Of a stretch of 64,000 nucleotides of DNA, positions 55,410-63,401 are shown one piece after another. The notes beneath the pieces are model-generated. The model worked only from the letters and a program-made list of their open reading frames with translations. It did no database searches and had not been told where the DNA came from. The stretch covers positions 277 through 64,276 of the forward strand of contig NZ_LXVY01000006.1 in NCBI RefSeq assembly GCF_001650735.1, in the 5' to 3' direction. The translations under genes and the position numbers were made by a program. Within the stretch, counting starts at the first letter, position 1. Every line of letters begins with the position of its first letter. The DNA comes from Sphingomonas sp. TDK1 (lineage in GTDB: Bacteria > Pseudomonadota > Alphaproteobacteria > Sphingomonadales > Sphingomonadaceae).

Positions 55410-55439
55410 GCGCCGGCCGCCCGGCGTAGAGCCGGGGCG

Positions 55440-56174
55440 ATGCCGACCCCCGAAGCCATCCCCGCTGCCACCGTGATCGTGATGCGCGACACGGGCAGCG
55501 GGCCGCCCGAGCTGCTGATGGTCGAGCGCTCGCGGGCGATGGCGTTCGCGGGCGGGGCGCTGGTGTTTCCGGGCGGGCGAATCGACTCGGGCGATCATCT
55601 GCTGGCCGACAGCCATGACGATGCCGCCGCCCGAGTCGCGGCTATCCGCGAAACGATCGAAGAGGCGGGTCTCGCGCTGGGGCTCTGCTGCGATTCGGAC
55701 ACGCTCGCATCGCTGCGTGCCGCGCTGCATGCGGGCGAACCCTTTGCGCGGCTGCTGGCGGAGGCGGGGCTCGCACTCGACCTCGACGCGCTGGTGCCGT
55801 TCGCGCGCTGGCTGCCCTATGGCCTGCCGCACCGGGTCTTCGACACGCGCTTCTACCTTGCCCGCGCGCCCGAAGGCGCCGCGCCGCAGGTCGACGGCAG
55901 CGAGAATGTCCGGCTGTGCTGGATCACCGCGCAGGGTGCGCTGGACCTGGCGGATCGCGGCGAGGCGATGGTGATCTACCCCACCCGCCGCAATCTGGAA
56001 CGGCTGGCGCTGTTCGACGGTTTCGAATCGGCAATGGCCCATGCCCGCCGCTTCCCGATCGCGCCGATCACCCCGTTCGTCGAGTCGCGCGGCGGGGTCG
56101 ACTGGCTCTGTATTCCGGAAGGGCTCGGTTACCCGGTCACCGCCGAGCGCATGGACCGCGCGGTGCGGGCGTGA
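55440..56174 (+). CDS. Nudix hydrolase
   Basis: 244 residues. The N-terminal part has the substrate-entry GGALVFPGGRIDSGD. The Nudix box is extended, spanning GGRIDSGD...RVAAIRETIEEAGLALGL, with R-E-x2-E-E after a 21-residue insertion, as in NUDT19-like long Nudix proteins. A C-terminal helical part follows. The likely substrate class is CoA or NDP-sugar derivatives, but this is unproven. Its TGA overlaps the next gene's GTG start. Confidence 0.85.
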   Translation: MPTPEAIPAATVIVMRDTGSGPPELLMVERSRAMAFAGGALVFPGGRIDSGDHLLADSHDDAAARVAAIRETIEEAGLALGLCCDSDTLASLRAALHAGEPFARLLAEAGLALDLDALVPFARWLPYGLPHRVFDTRFYLARAPEGAAPQVDGSENVRLCWITAQGALDLADRGEAMVIYPTRRNLERLALFDGFESAMAHARRFPIAPITPFVESRGGVDWLCIPEGLGYPVTAERMDRAVRA

Positions 56175-56902
56175 AGGCGCTGAAGCAGACCGTCTGGGTG
56201 CTGCTCGTCTTCGCGCTGATCGCCGGCGGCGCGCTGCTGTTGCTGATGTGGACGCGCAGCCGGCCGCAGGACATGCCCTGGACCCCGCTCGACCTGGCGC
56301 AACCGATCGGCGCCTTTACCGGGCGCAAGCTGGCGGGGCTGGGCGCCGATGACGGGCAATGCCGCGCGCTGCTCACCCAGGCGGGCGTCCGCTACGAGAA
56401 ATTGGCGCCGGTCCAGCGGCAGGGCGACTGCGGCTATGCCAATGGCGTGCGCTTCACCAGCGGGGGCGCGCGGTCGATTGCGTTCAGCCCGGCGTCGCTC
56501 GGCACCGCCTGCCCGGTGGCGGCGGGGCTGGCGCTGTGGGAGTGGAATATCGTCCAGCCCGAGGCGCAGAAGCATTTCGGCATGCGCGTCGTGCGGATCG
56601 AGCATTTCGGCAGCTATGCGTGCCGGCGCATGTATGGCCGCAGCACCGGCGACTGGAGCGAGCATGCGCGGGCCAATGCGGTCGATATCGCGGCGTTCAT
56701 CCTCGCCGACGGGCGGCGGGTGAGCGTGTTGAATGACTGGAAGGGGGAAGGCGACAAGTCGGCCTTTCTGCGCGCGATCCGCGACGGCGCCTGCCGGCTG
56801 TTCGCGACGGTGCTGTCGCCCGATTACAACGCCGCCCACCGCGACCACCTCCATCTCGACCAGGCTGCACGCGGCGAGATGGGGTGGCGCGCCTGCCGCT
56901 GA
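56171..56902 (+). CDS. extensin-like C-terminal domain protein (membrane-anchored)
   Basis: 243 residues. A GTG start at 56171 overlaps the Nudix stop (GTGA). One N-terminal TM (VWVLLVFALIAGGALLLLMW), then a periplasmic domain matching the extensin-like family found in alphaproteobacteria. It has DCGYANGVRFTSGG, SACPVAAGLALWEW-like helices with disulfide-capable cysteines, and the His/Asp features ANAVDIAAFILADG and DHLHLDQAARG. The D-x-H/H-x-H-type residues suggest a zinc-dependent peptidoglycan or cell-wall hydrolase related to peptidase M15. Function is inferred. Confidence 0.8.
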   Translation: MKALKQTVWVLLVFALIAGGALLLLMWTRSRPQDMPWTPLDLAQPIGAFTGRKLAGLGADDGQCRALLTQAGVRYEKLAPVQRQGDCGYANGVRFTSGGARSIAFSPASLGTACPVAAGLALWEWNIVQPEAQKHFGMRVVRIEHFGSYACRRMYGRSTGDWSEHARANAVDIAAFILADGRRVSVLNDWKGEGDKSAFLRAIRDGACRLFATVLSPDYNAAHRDHLHLDQAARGEMGWRACR

Positions 56903-56942
56903 CGCCGCTTGGCGCCTTCGGCAGGCTTTTCGGGACCTATCC

Positions 56943-57494
56943 TCAGTTCGGCAGGGCGTTGGTGTCGATCTTCTCGACCCATTGCGGGAAGAAGCTCGGC
57001 TGGCGGTTCGACCAGCCCGAGGCGGTCGCCGCGGCTTCGCTGATCGACTGGAGCAGCTTGCGGCGCAGGTCCGGGTGGAGGTGCGGCAGCGCCGAGGCCG
57101 AGCAGAAGGCTGCCGGCAGCCACGGCCGCACTTCCGCGCCGAGCAGCCGCTCGTAGAGGAAGCGATAGGCGGAGAAGCTGGTCAGCCGGCCTTGGCCGAG
57201 ATCGAACGCCGAGAGCGTCACCAGCGGTGCCATGAACGGCTCGATCGCGCCGAGGTCGCTTTCGTTCGGCAGCAGCGTGCGGATGTCCTTCAGGCGCTCG
57301 TAGATGCGTGCCTGGGCGCGGATGCTTGCGGCCTCGACCACATCACGCGACCAGCGCGAGAGCGCATCGTCCCGCTCCAGCCCGACGTCGAGCGACCGGC
57401 GCACATAGCGCTGGGTGCCGGCGGCGAAGCCCGCGAACTCTTTCATCTCTGCCAGCGTCATCGCGCCTTCGGCCGGTTTTGCTCGTGCAGCCAT
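56943..57494 (-). CDS. hypothetical protein
   Basis: 183 residues, predicted all-helical with a charged surface and no signal peptide. Repetitive helical segments are seen (EFAGFAAGTQRYVRRSLDVG, SRWSRDVVEAASIRAQARIY). No family is recognised. The start at 57494 has GGGAGA upstream. It is convergent with the extensin-like gene and 41 bases from it. Confidence 0.6.
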   Translation of the reverse strand: MAARAKPAEGAMTLAEMKEFAGFAAGTQRYVRRSLDVGLERDDALSRWSRDVVEAASIRAQARIYERLKDIRTLLPNESDLGAIEPFMAPLVTLSAFDLGQGRLTSFSAYRFLYERLLGAEVRPWLPAAFCSASALPHLHPDLRRKLLQSISEAAATASGWSNRQPSFFPQWVEKIDTNALPN

Positions 57495-57609
57495 TGTAAC
57501 GTCTCCCGCTCGGTTCCTTTTGGCCCGTGGGATGGATCATGCTCCGCACTGGTTAACGCAGAGCTTAATGACCCCCTCCGTATCCCCACGAGCATTGGAA
57601 CCTAAATTG

Positions 57610-57624
57610 TGTTGCGATGCAACA
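57610..57624. promoter_or_regulatory. inverted repeat upstream of CHAP gene (1)
   Basis: Perfect TGTTGC-GAT-GCAACA. Possible operator; no regulator neighbour. Confidence 0.4.
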
Positions 57625-57673
57625 TTGGTTTGCGACGAAACGACTACGGTACGCAATCATCCTTAGGTAGTTG

Positions 57674-57689
57674 ATATACTGCCGTATAT
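57674..57689. promoter_or_regulatory. inverted repeat upstream of CHAP gene (2)
   Basis: Perfect ATATAC-TGCC-GTATAT in an A/T-rich stretch. Possible operator or promoter-proximal site. Confidence 0.4.
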
Positions 57690-57910
57690 TCCCGGAGGGC
57701 GGCGGTATGGGTCGCGGATGGCGAAAGGATGCGCGCCGCGCGGCAATGCACGTCCCAGGTAGGGGTTCCCCCCGTTCAGAAACCGTTCAGCGCACCTCAT
57801 CGGCGCATTCCAACGGTTCGTCGGATCGACGTGCCGCAGGGGTGTACGGGCCTCCTATAGTTTGGCTAGCAACCCTCAACCACTTCCTTTCCTGACCGGG
57901 GGGTCCAAAG

Positions 57911-58444
57911 ATGTTCACTCGTTTCGCAGCGCGTTTTGCGCTGATGGCGGCGTGCGCCCTGATGACTGTCGTTCCCGCTCAGGCGAAGGGCACCTTCTGG
58001 CAGTGCGTCACGTTCGCCCGCCAGGCGTCGGGCGTCGAGCTCCGCGGCAATGCCTGGACCTGGTGGGAACAGGCCGCCGGTCGCTACCAGCGCGGCGAGA
58101 CCCCGAAGGTGGGCGCGGTGATGTCGTTCCAGCGCACCGCCCGCATGCCGATGGGCCATGTCGCGATGGTCTCGCAGGTCGTCAGCCCGCGCGAAGTGCT
58201 GCTCACCCATGCCAACTGGTCGACCCCAGGTGCCGTCGAGCGCGATGTCCGCGCGGTGGACGTGTCGGCAGCCGGCGACTGGAGCGAAGTGCGCGTATGG
58301 TACGGCCGCACCGGCGGTCTCGGCCTCTCGGCCTATCCGGTCAACGGTTTCATCTATCCGGGCGCAGCGCCGACGAACGACTGGGCCAATGTCCAGGTCG
58401 CGGCACTCAGCCTGCCGAGGCTGACCCAGATCGCGTCGAACTGA
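57911..58444 (+). CDS. exported CHAP-domain protein (putative peptidoglycan amidase)
   Basis: 177 residues with a Sec signal peptide (FALMAACALMTVVPAQAKG). The CHAP core has catalytic Cys32 in WQCVTFARQASG and His83 in MPMGHVAMVSQVVS. CHAP enzymes act as amidases/endopeptidases on peptidoglycan cross-links. The C-terminal 50 residues (GGLGLSAYPVNGFIYPG) are likely part of the domain. It is a single gene with GGGGGGTC upstream. Confidence 0.82.
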   Translation: MFTRFAARFALMAACALMTVVPAQAKGTFWQCVTFARQASGVELRGNAWTWWEQAAGRYQRGETPKVGAVMSFQRTARMPMGHVAMVSQVVSPREVLLTHANWSTPGAVERDVRAVDVSAAGDWSEVRVWYGRTGGLGLSAYPVNGFIYPGAAPTNDWANVQVAALSLPRLTQIASN

Positions 58445-58936
58445 TCACCCCTTGGGCGTGAACCGCAAGGCCACGCCGTTCATGCAATAGCGCTTGCCGG
58501 TCGGCTTCGGCCCGTCGTCGAAGACATGGCCGAGATGGCTGCCACAGCGGCGGCACAGCACCTCGGTGCGCTCCATCCCCAGGCTGCGGTCGCCCCGCGT
58601 CACCACCGCATTTGCCAGCGGCTGATAGAAGCTCGGCCAGCCGGTGCCGCTGTCGAACTTAGTCGCGGAATCGAACAACGGCAGCGCGCAGCCCGCGCAT
58701 CCGAACACGCCCTTGCGGTGCTCCTTGTTGAGCGGGCTGGTGAAAGGATATTCGGTGCCGCCGTTCCGCAGCACATTATAGGCCGCCGGGCTCAGCTTCT
58801 TCTTCCATTCGGCATCGGTCAGCTTGAACGGAAAGTTCGGCAGCGGCGCGGCGGGAGCGGAGCCGCAGGCGAACAGCGGCAGCGCGACGGCGCTGGCACC
58901 GGCGGCGACGAGCAATTGGCGGCGATCAATCGGCAT
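58445..58936 (-). CDS. msrB: peptide-methionine (R)-S-oxide reductase with export signal
   Basis: 163 residues; reduces methionine-R-sulfoxide in proteins. The zinc cysteines are in FGCAGCALPLF and EVLCRRCGSHLGH; the catalytic Cys is in RYCMNGVALRF. The N-terminus DRRQLLVAAGASAVALPLFACGS has an RR and a lipobox-like LFAC ending at Cys24, so it is probably exported and may be lipid-anchored. ATG 58936 with AGAGG upstream. Convergent with the CHAP gene. Confidence 0.92.
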   Translation of the reverse strand: MPIDRRQLLVAAGASAVALPLFACGSAPAAPLPNFPFKLTDAEWKKKLSPAAYNVLRNGGTEYPFTSPLNKEHRKGVFGCAGCALPLFDSATKFDSGTGWPSFYQPLANAVVTRGDRSLGMERTEVLCRRCGSHLGHVFDDGPKPTGKRYCMNGVALRFTPKG

Positions 58937-59165
58937 GGTGAACCTCTTGGCGTTAGCGTCTCGATATAGGTTCGATGCGGGGCGCCGAAAGGTTGCACCT
59001 GGGGGGGCAATTTCTGCCGGTGCACGCGATGCTGCGCCGGGTGGAAGGGTGAAGGATTGATTTCCCGGCCACGCTGTCACAAGGCTGCAAAGCTTTTGTC
59101 ACAGGGGGGTGGGGAGCGTGTCCGGCACTGCGCGGGGCAGGCTGGTTCGCCGGGAGTCGTTTCGA

Positions 59166-60410
59166 ATGCCATCACTTGCCAAGTCGCCGAAGAACGATGC
59201 GGTCCGCGGCGCGGTGCACCGCCACGAGCATCTTTCGAAGGAAGGCATCCTCGAACGCGCCTTCACCTTCGCGTTCCGCGGCCTCGTCTATGCCCAGATC
59301 TGGGAAGACCCGGTGATCGACATGGAGGCGCTGCAGATCACGCCGGACAGCCACATCGTCACGATCGCGTCGGGCGGCTGCAACGTCTTCTCGTACCTGA
59401 CGGCCAACCCGGCGAAGATCACCGCGGTGGACCTCAACCCGGCGCATATCGCGCTCAACAAGCTGAAGCAGCAGGCCGCACTGCGGCTGCCGGACTATGA
59501 GTCCTTCCACCGCTTCTTCGGCCTGGCCAACCGGCCGGAGAATGTCGACGCCTACAAGACCTATCTGCGCGGCAGCCTGGACGACAGCGCGCGCGCCTAT
59601 TGGGAAGGCCGCGCGCCGAACGGCGTGCGCCGGATCAACGGGTTCAAGACCGGCTTTTATCGCCAGGGTCTGCTCGGCCGGCTGATCGGCTTCGTCCATT
59701 GGCTGGCACATCGCTACGGGATCGACCCCAAGGAAATCCTCGCCGCCAAGAGCATCGAGGAACAGCGCCACATCTTCGAGACGCGCTTCGCGCCCTTCTT
59801 CGACAAGAAGCTGTTGCGCTGGATGGTGGACCAGCCCGCCGCCCTGTTCGGCTTCGGCATCCCGCCGGCGCAGTACGACCTGCTCAAGGTGGACGACCAG
59901 GAGGGCATCACCGGCGCGCTGCGCAGCCGCCTGCGCAAACTCGCCTGCGACTTCGACCTCAAGGACAATTTCTACGCCTGGCAGGCCTTTGGCCGCGGCT
60001 ATGGCGAGCATGAGGGCGCGCCGCTGCCGCCCTATCTCGAGCGCAAGAATTACGAGGCGGTGCGGTCGCGCGCCGACCGTGTCGAGATCCGCCACACCAA
60101 CTATGCCGATTATCTGGAGTCGATGCCGGCCCAGTCGCTCGATCGCTACATCCTGCTCGACGCGCAGGACTGGATGACCGACGAGCAGCTGACGCGCATC
60201 TGGACCGAGATCACCCGCACCGCCAAGCCGGGTGCGCGCGTGCTCTACCGTACCGCCGCGGTGCCGGACGTGGTCCGCGGCCATATCCCCGACGCGCTGA
60301 TGAATCAGTGGCAGTATGAGAACCAGGCCAAGCTCGACGACTGGACCCGGCGCGACCGTTCGTCGGTCTACGGCGCGACCCATGTCTGGACGCTGAAGCC
60401 GCACGCATGA
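59166..60410 (+). CDS. btaA: S-adenosylmethionine:diacylglycerol 3-amino-3-carboxypropyltransferase (BtaA)
   Basis: 414 residues, DUF3419. First step of the betaine lipid DGTS: moves the 3-amino-3-carboxypropyl group of SAM to diacylglycerol to give diacylglycerylhomoserine, at the membrane. A SAM site lies near residues 60-80 (ITPDSHIVTIASGGCNVFSYL, then ITAVDLNPAHIALN). Middle and C-terminal BtaA motifs are KTGFYRQGLLGRLIGF, DDQEGITGALRSRLRKLACDF and DRYILLDAQDWMTDEQL. ATG 59166 gives a typical BtaA N-terminus. The stop overlaps the btaB start (ATGA). Confidence 0.92.
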   Translation: MPSLAKSPKNDAVRGAVHRHEHLSKEGILERAFTFAFRGLVYAQIWEDPVIDMEALQITPDSHIVTIASGGCNVFSYLTANPAKITAVDLNPAHIALNKLKQQAALRLPDYESFHRFFGLANRPENVDAYKTYLRGSLDDSARAYWEGRAPNGVRRINGFKTGFYRQGLLGRLIGFVHWLAHRYGIDPKEILAAKSIEEQRHIFETRFAPFFDKKLLRWMVDQPAALFGFGIPPAQYDLLKVDDQEGITGALRSRLRKLACDFDLKDNFYAWQAFGRGYGEHEGAPLPPYLERKNYEAVRSRADRVEIRHTNYADYLESMPAQSLDRYILLDAQDWMTDEQLTRIWTEITRTAKPGARVLYRTAAVPDVVRGHIPDALMNQWQYENQAKLDDWTRRDRSSVYGATHVWTLKPHA

Positions 60411-61072
60411 GCGCCAAGGCCGGGGCGGGCGACCAGAAGGGGCTGATGGATGCGACCTATGCGCTCCATCGCCACTTTTACGATCTCACGCGCAAATTCT
60501 ATCTGCTGGGCCGCGACCGGCTGATCCGCGACCTGGCACCGCCGCCCGGCGGCACGGTGCTGGAGGTCGGCTGCGGCACGGCGCGCAACCTGATCGTCGC
60601 GGCCAAGCGCTGGCCCGATGCCCGCTTTTACGGCTTCGACATCAGCGAGGCGATGCTGGACACGGCGCGCAAGTCGGTGGCCAAGCATGGCCTGTCGGAC
60701 AAGATCACGCTGGCGCAGGGCGATGCCGGGGCGTTCGACGTGAACGCGCTGTTCGGGCTTAGCCAAGTCGACCGGGTGTTCATGAGCTACACGCTGTCGA
60801 TGATCCCGCCGTGGAAGGATGCGATTGCGCTGGGTGCCAAGGCGCTCGCGCCGGGCGGCAGCCTGCACATCGTCGATTTCGGCCAGTATGAGCGCCTGCC
60901 GGGCTTCGCCAAGCGCTTCCACTTCAAGGAGCTGAACGCCTTCCACGTCTACCCGCGCACCGACCTGCGCGCGGTGGTGGAGACGATTGCGGCTGAGCAA
61001 GGGCTCGCGGCATCGTTCCGCTCCACGCTGCGCGGCTATACCTGGAGCGCGGGGCTCAAGCGGCCGGGCTGA
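60407..61072 (+). CDS. btaB: diacylglycerylhomoserine N-methyltransferase (BtaB-like)
   Basis: 221 residues, class I SAM methyltransferase. Motif I is VLEVGCGTARNLIVAA, and YGFDISEAMLDTARK and VDRVFMSYTLSMIP follow; Tyr/Phe-rich N-terminus (HFYDLTRKFYLLGRDRLI). It adds three methyl groups to the homoserine head group to make DGTS. The overlap with btaA and the size match the two-gene bta operons of Rhodobacter and Sinorhizobium. Confidence 0.9.
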   Translation: MSAKAGAGDQKGLMDATYALHRHFYDLTRKFYLLGRDRLIRDLAPPPGGTVLEVGCGTARNLIVAAKRWPDARFYGFDISEAMLDTARKSVAKHGLSDKITLAQGDAGAFDVNALFGLSQVDRVFMSYTLSMIPPWKDAIALGAKALAPGGSLHIVDFGQYERLPGFAKRFHFKELNAFHVYPRTDLRAVVETIAAEQGLAASFRSTLRGYTWSAGLKRPG

Positions 61073-61115
61073 GCGCTATCGCCTCGGAAGTGCCAGCCAT
61101 GCTACATTGTGCGGC

Positions 61116-61679
61116 ATGAACCAGCAGGTCCGCGTCGCATCCAATAAGGAGTGGGCGTCGCCGTTCACGGCGGACGATTTCCTCCACATGCTCGAACGGG
61201 GGGCGTTCGTGGATATGCGGGCGGAGTTGGTCCGGGGGGAAATCGAAAAGATGATGCCGGCCGACTGGTCGCACGGTGAGCTTGTCATCCGCCTGAGCGG
61301 ATTGCTTTTTCCGCTCCTGCAGGCTGCGAAGACCATGGCTGGGGCCGATGTCGTCTTGCGCGTCGATGACCATACGGTCCGCGCCTTCGACATTGCGGTG
61401 GTGCGGCCCGGCGTTCGTCCACAGAAGACGCTCGCGCCGCAGGACGTACTGTTCGGAATTGAAATTGCGGAATCCACCCAACGCCGCGATCTCGGCGAAA
61501 AGCGCGAGGAATATGGCGGAGCGGGCATTCCGGCTTATTGGGTCGTCGACACCGTCGCTCGTGTGACCCATTGTTTCGTGCTGGATGCAAGCGGCAGTGC
61601 TTATGGCGACGCCATAATCGTGCCGTTCGGCCAGCCGATGGACGTGCCCGGCCTCGGCGGCCAGATCACCATCGACTGA
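61116..61679 (+). CDS. Uma2-family (DUF820) restriction-endonuclease-like protein
   Basis: 187 residues. PD-(D/E)xK-like fold: N-terminal ADDFLHMLERG...MRAELVRGEIEKM, then HTVRAFDIAVVRP with the core Asp, GIEIAESTQRRDLGEKREEYGGAGI with the Glu-x-(S)...K and IPAYWVVDTV. Uma2 proteins are frequent in cyanobacteria and alphaproteobacteria, and their biological role is unresolved. The ATG at 61116 lies 43 bases after btaB; the frame is open upstream into btaB but only this start fits. Confidence 0.82.
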   Translation: MNQQVRVASNKEWASPFTADDFLHMLERGAFVDMRAELVRGEIEKMMPADWSHGELVIRLSGLLFPLLQAAKTMAGADVVLRVDDHTVRAFDIAVVRPGVRPQKTLAPQDVLFGIEIAESTQRRDLGEKREEYGGAGIPAYWVVDTVARVTHCFVLDASGSAYGDAIIVPFGQPMDVPGLGGQITID

Positions 61680-61685
61680 CGGCGC

Positions 61686-62930
61686 TTACGCCGCCAGCCG
61701 CAGCTCCAGCCGGCCCCAGATCTCGACCAGCGCGTCCACCAGTTCGCGCATCATCGTCTCGTCGTGCGACGGGCCGGGGGTGAAGCGCAGGCGTTCGGTA
61801 CCGCGCGGCACGGTGGGGTAGTTGATCGGCTGCACATACACGCCGTACTCGGCGAGCAGCACGTCGCTGATCTTCTTCGCCTTCACCGGATCGCCGACCA
61901 TCAGCGGCACGATGTGCGTGGTGGAGGGCAGCACCGGCAGCCCGGCATCGTTCATCAGCTGCTTGAGCATCGCGGCGGCGGCCTGCTGGCCCTCGCGCTC
62001 GACGCTGGAGCCCTTCAGGTGGCGCACGCTCGCCAGCGCGCCGGCGACCAGCACCGGCGACAGCGAGGTGGTGAAGATGAAGCCCGGCGCATAGCTGCGG
62101 ATCACGTCGATGATTACCTGGTCTGCCGCGATATAGCCGCCCATCACGCCGAACGCCTTGCCCAGCGTGCCCTCGATGATCGTCAGCCGGTCCGCGAGCC
62201 CCTCGCGGTCCGAGATGCCACCGCCGCGCGGACCGTACATGCCGACGGCATGGACTTCGTCGAGATAGGTCAGCGCGTTGTACTTGTCGGCCAGGTCGCA
62301 GATCGCGGCGATCGGCGCGATATCGGCGTCCATCGAATAGACGCTTTCGAACGCGATCAGCTTCGGCACCGAGGGATCGTCGGCGGCGAGCAGCTCTTCG
62401 AGATGGGCGACATCATTGTGGCGCCAGACGCGCTTCTCGCAGCCCGAATTGCGGATGCCGGCGATCATCGAGGCGTGGTTGAGCTCGTCCGAATAGATGA
62501 TGCAGCCCGGCATCACCTTGGCGAGCGTCGCCAGCGTCGCTTCGTTCGAGACGTAGCCGGAGGTGAACAGCAGCGCATTTTCCTTGCCGTGCAGATCGGC
62601 AAGCTCGCGCTCGAGATCGATATGGTAGTGCGTGTTGCCGCCGATGTTGCGGGTGCCGCCGGAGCCGGCGCCGACATCGTGCAGCGCCTCTTCCATCGCC
62701 GCGATCACCTTGGGGTGCTGCCCCATCGCGAGGTAATCGTTCGAGCACCACACCGTGATCGGCTTCGGCCCGTTATGCCCGGCGAAGCAGCGCGCATTGG
62801 GGAACATGCCCTTGTTGCGCAGGATGTCGATGAAGACCCGGTAGCGCCCCTCGGCATGGAGGCGGTCGATGGCCTGGGTGAAGACCCGCGTATAGTCGAT
62901 CGCGGGAGCGGGGGCGTCTTGGCGCTGCAT
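61686..62930 (-). CDS. hemA: 5-aminolevulinate synthase
   Basis: Condenses glycine and succinyl-CoA to 5-aminolevulinate, the alphaproteobacterial (C4) entry to heme. 414 residues, fold-type I PLP enzyme. [39 protein letters not shown] and [15 protein letters not shown] are conserved, and PLP Lys258 is in [14 protein letters not shown]. Convergent with the Uma2 gene (6 bases apart). The start is preceded by a weak GGATCC. Confidence 0.97.
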   Translation of the reverse strand: MQRQDAPAPAIDYTRVFTQAIDRLHAEGRYRVFIDILRNKGMFPNARCFAGHNGPKPITVWCSNDYLAMGQHPKVIAAMEEALHDVGAGSGGTRNIGGNTHYHIDLERELADLHGKENALLFTSGYVSNEATLATLAKVMPGCIIYSDELNHASMIAGIRNSGCEKRVWRHNDVAHLEELLAADDPSVPKLIAFESVYSMDADIAPIAAICDLADKYNALTYLDEVHAVGMYGPRGGGISDREGLADRLTIIEGTLGKAFGVMGGYIAADQVIIDVIRSYAPGFIFTTSLSPVLVAGALASVRHLKGSSVEREGQQAAAAMLKQLMNDAGLPVLPSTTHIVPLMVGDPVKAKKISDVLLAEYGVYVQPINYPTVPRGTERLRFTPGPSHDETMMRELVDALVEIWGRLELRLAA

Positions 62931-63064
62931 GGATCCGTTCTCTACGCCTAAGTTTTCAGCAATTCCAGCACGTGAACCACCGTATAGGATCGAGATTGCT
63001 CTCGGGGCATGGCAGGGTGGCCTGCGTGCCGGAGATAGGCCCCGCATGCCGCCTTCGCAGCAGC

Positions 63065-63079
63065 ATCTTCGATGAAGAT
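63065..63079. promoter_or_regulatory. inverted repeat in hemA upstream region (1)
   Basis: Perfect ATCTTC-GAT-GAAGAT, about 140 bases before hemA on the divergent side. Possible regulatory site. Confidence 0.35.
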
Positions 63080-63098
63080 TCTCGCGGTCGGTGATCGA

Positions 63099-63112
63099 AT
63101 CTTGCGCAAGAT
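63099..63112. promoter_or_regulatory. palindrome in hemA upstream region (2)
   Basis: Perfect 14-bp palindrome ATCTTGCGCAAGAT, 20 bases after the first repeat. Together they may serve hemA (minus strand) or the small gene at 63228 (plus strand). Confidence 0.4.
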
Positions 63113-63227
63113 CAGCGATCAGGCCCCACGCATATGGTAAAAGCTGCGTATCGCGGACGACTCGGGGCGCCAGCATGTCCGCGGCTGAGAGACGATCGGT
63201 CTCCCGTTTGGCATCGGAGAGCGGCCC

Positions 63228-63398
63228 ATGGCGAAGAACGATATCGAATATTTCGAACGGCGCGCGCGACAGGAGCGTGAGCGCGCGGGCAAGTGCGACG
63301 ACAGCAGTGCGCGGCGCGTGCATCAGGAAATGGCGGAGCGCTACACCGCAAAGATCGCGGTGCGCGATCCGCAGGCCGTGCTCGGCGACGTCGCCTGA
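63228..63398 (+). CDS. small protein of unknown function, 56 residues
   Basis: Translates as [19 protein letters not shown]... and ends ...AVLGDVA. It is charged and mostly helical ([28 protein letters not shown]) with a single Cys at residue 23, so probably cytosolic and helical. It has the ribosome-binding site GGAGAG. Codon use matches the surrounding genes, supporting a real gene. The composition resembles small YFERRA-type proteins of sphingomonads, but function is unknown. It ends 3 bases before murI. Confidence 0.6.
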   Translation: MAKNDIEYFERRARQERERAGKCDDSSARRVHQEMAERYTAKIAVRDPQAVLGDVA

Positions 63399-63401
63399 AG
63401 C

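Larger units (their letters stand above)
57495..57910. other. 416-bp intergenic region upstream of CHAP gene
   Basis: AT-richer in 57590-57700 than its surroundings. It holds two inverted repeats (57610-57624 and 57674-57689) and must carry promoters for the CHAP gene and the hypothetical gene. No convincing ORF is seen. Confidence 0.5.
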
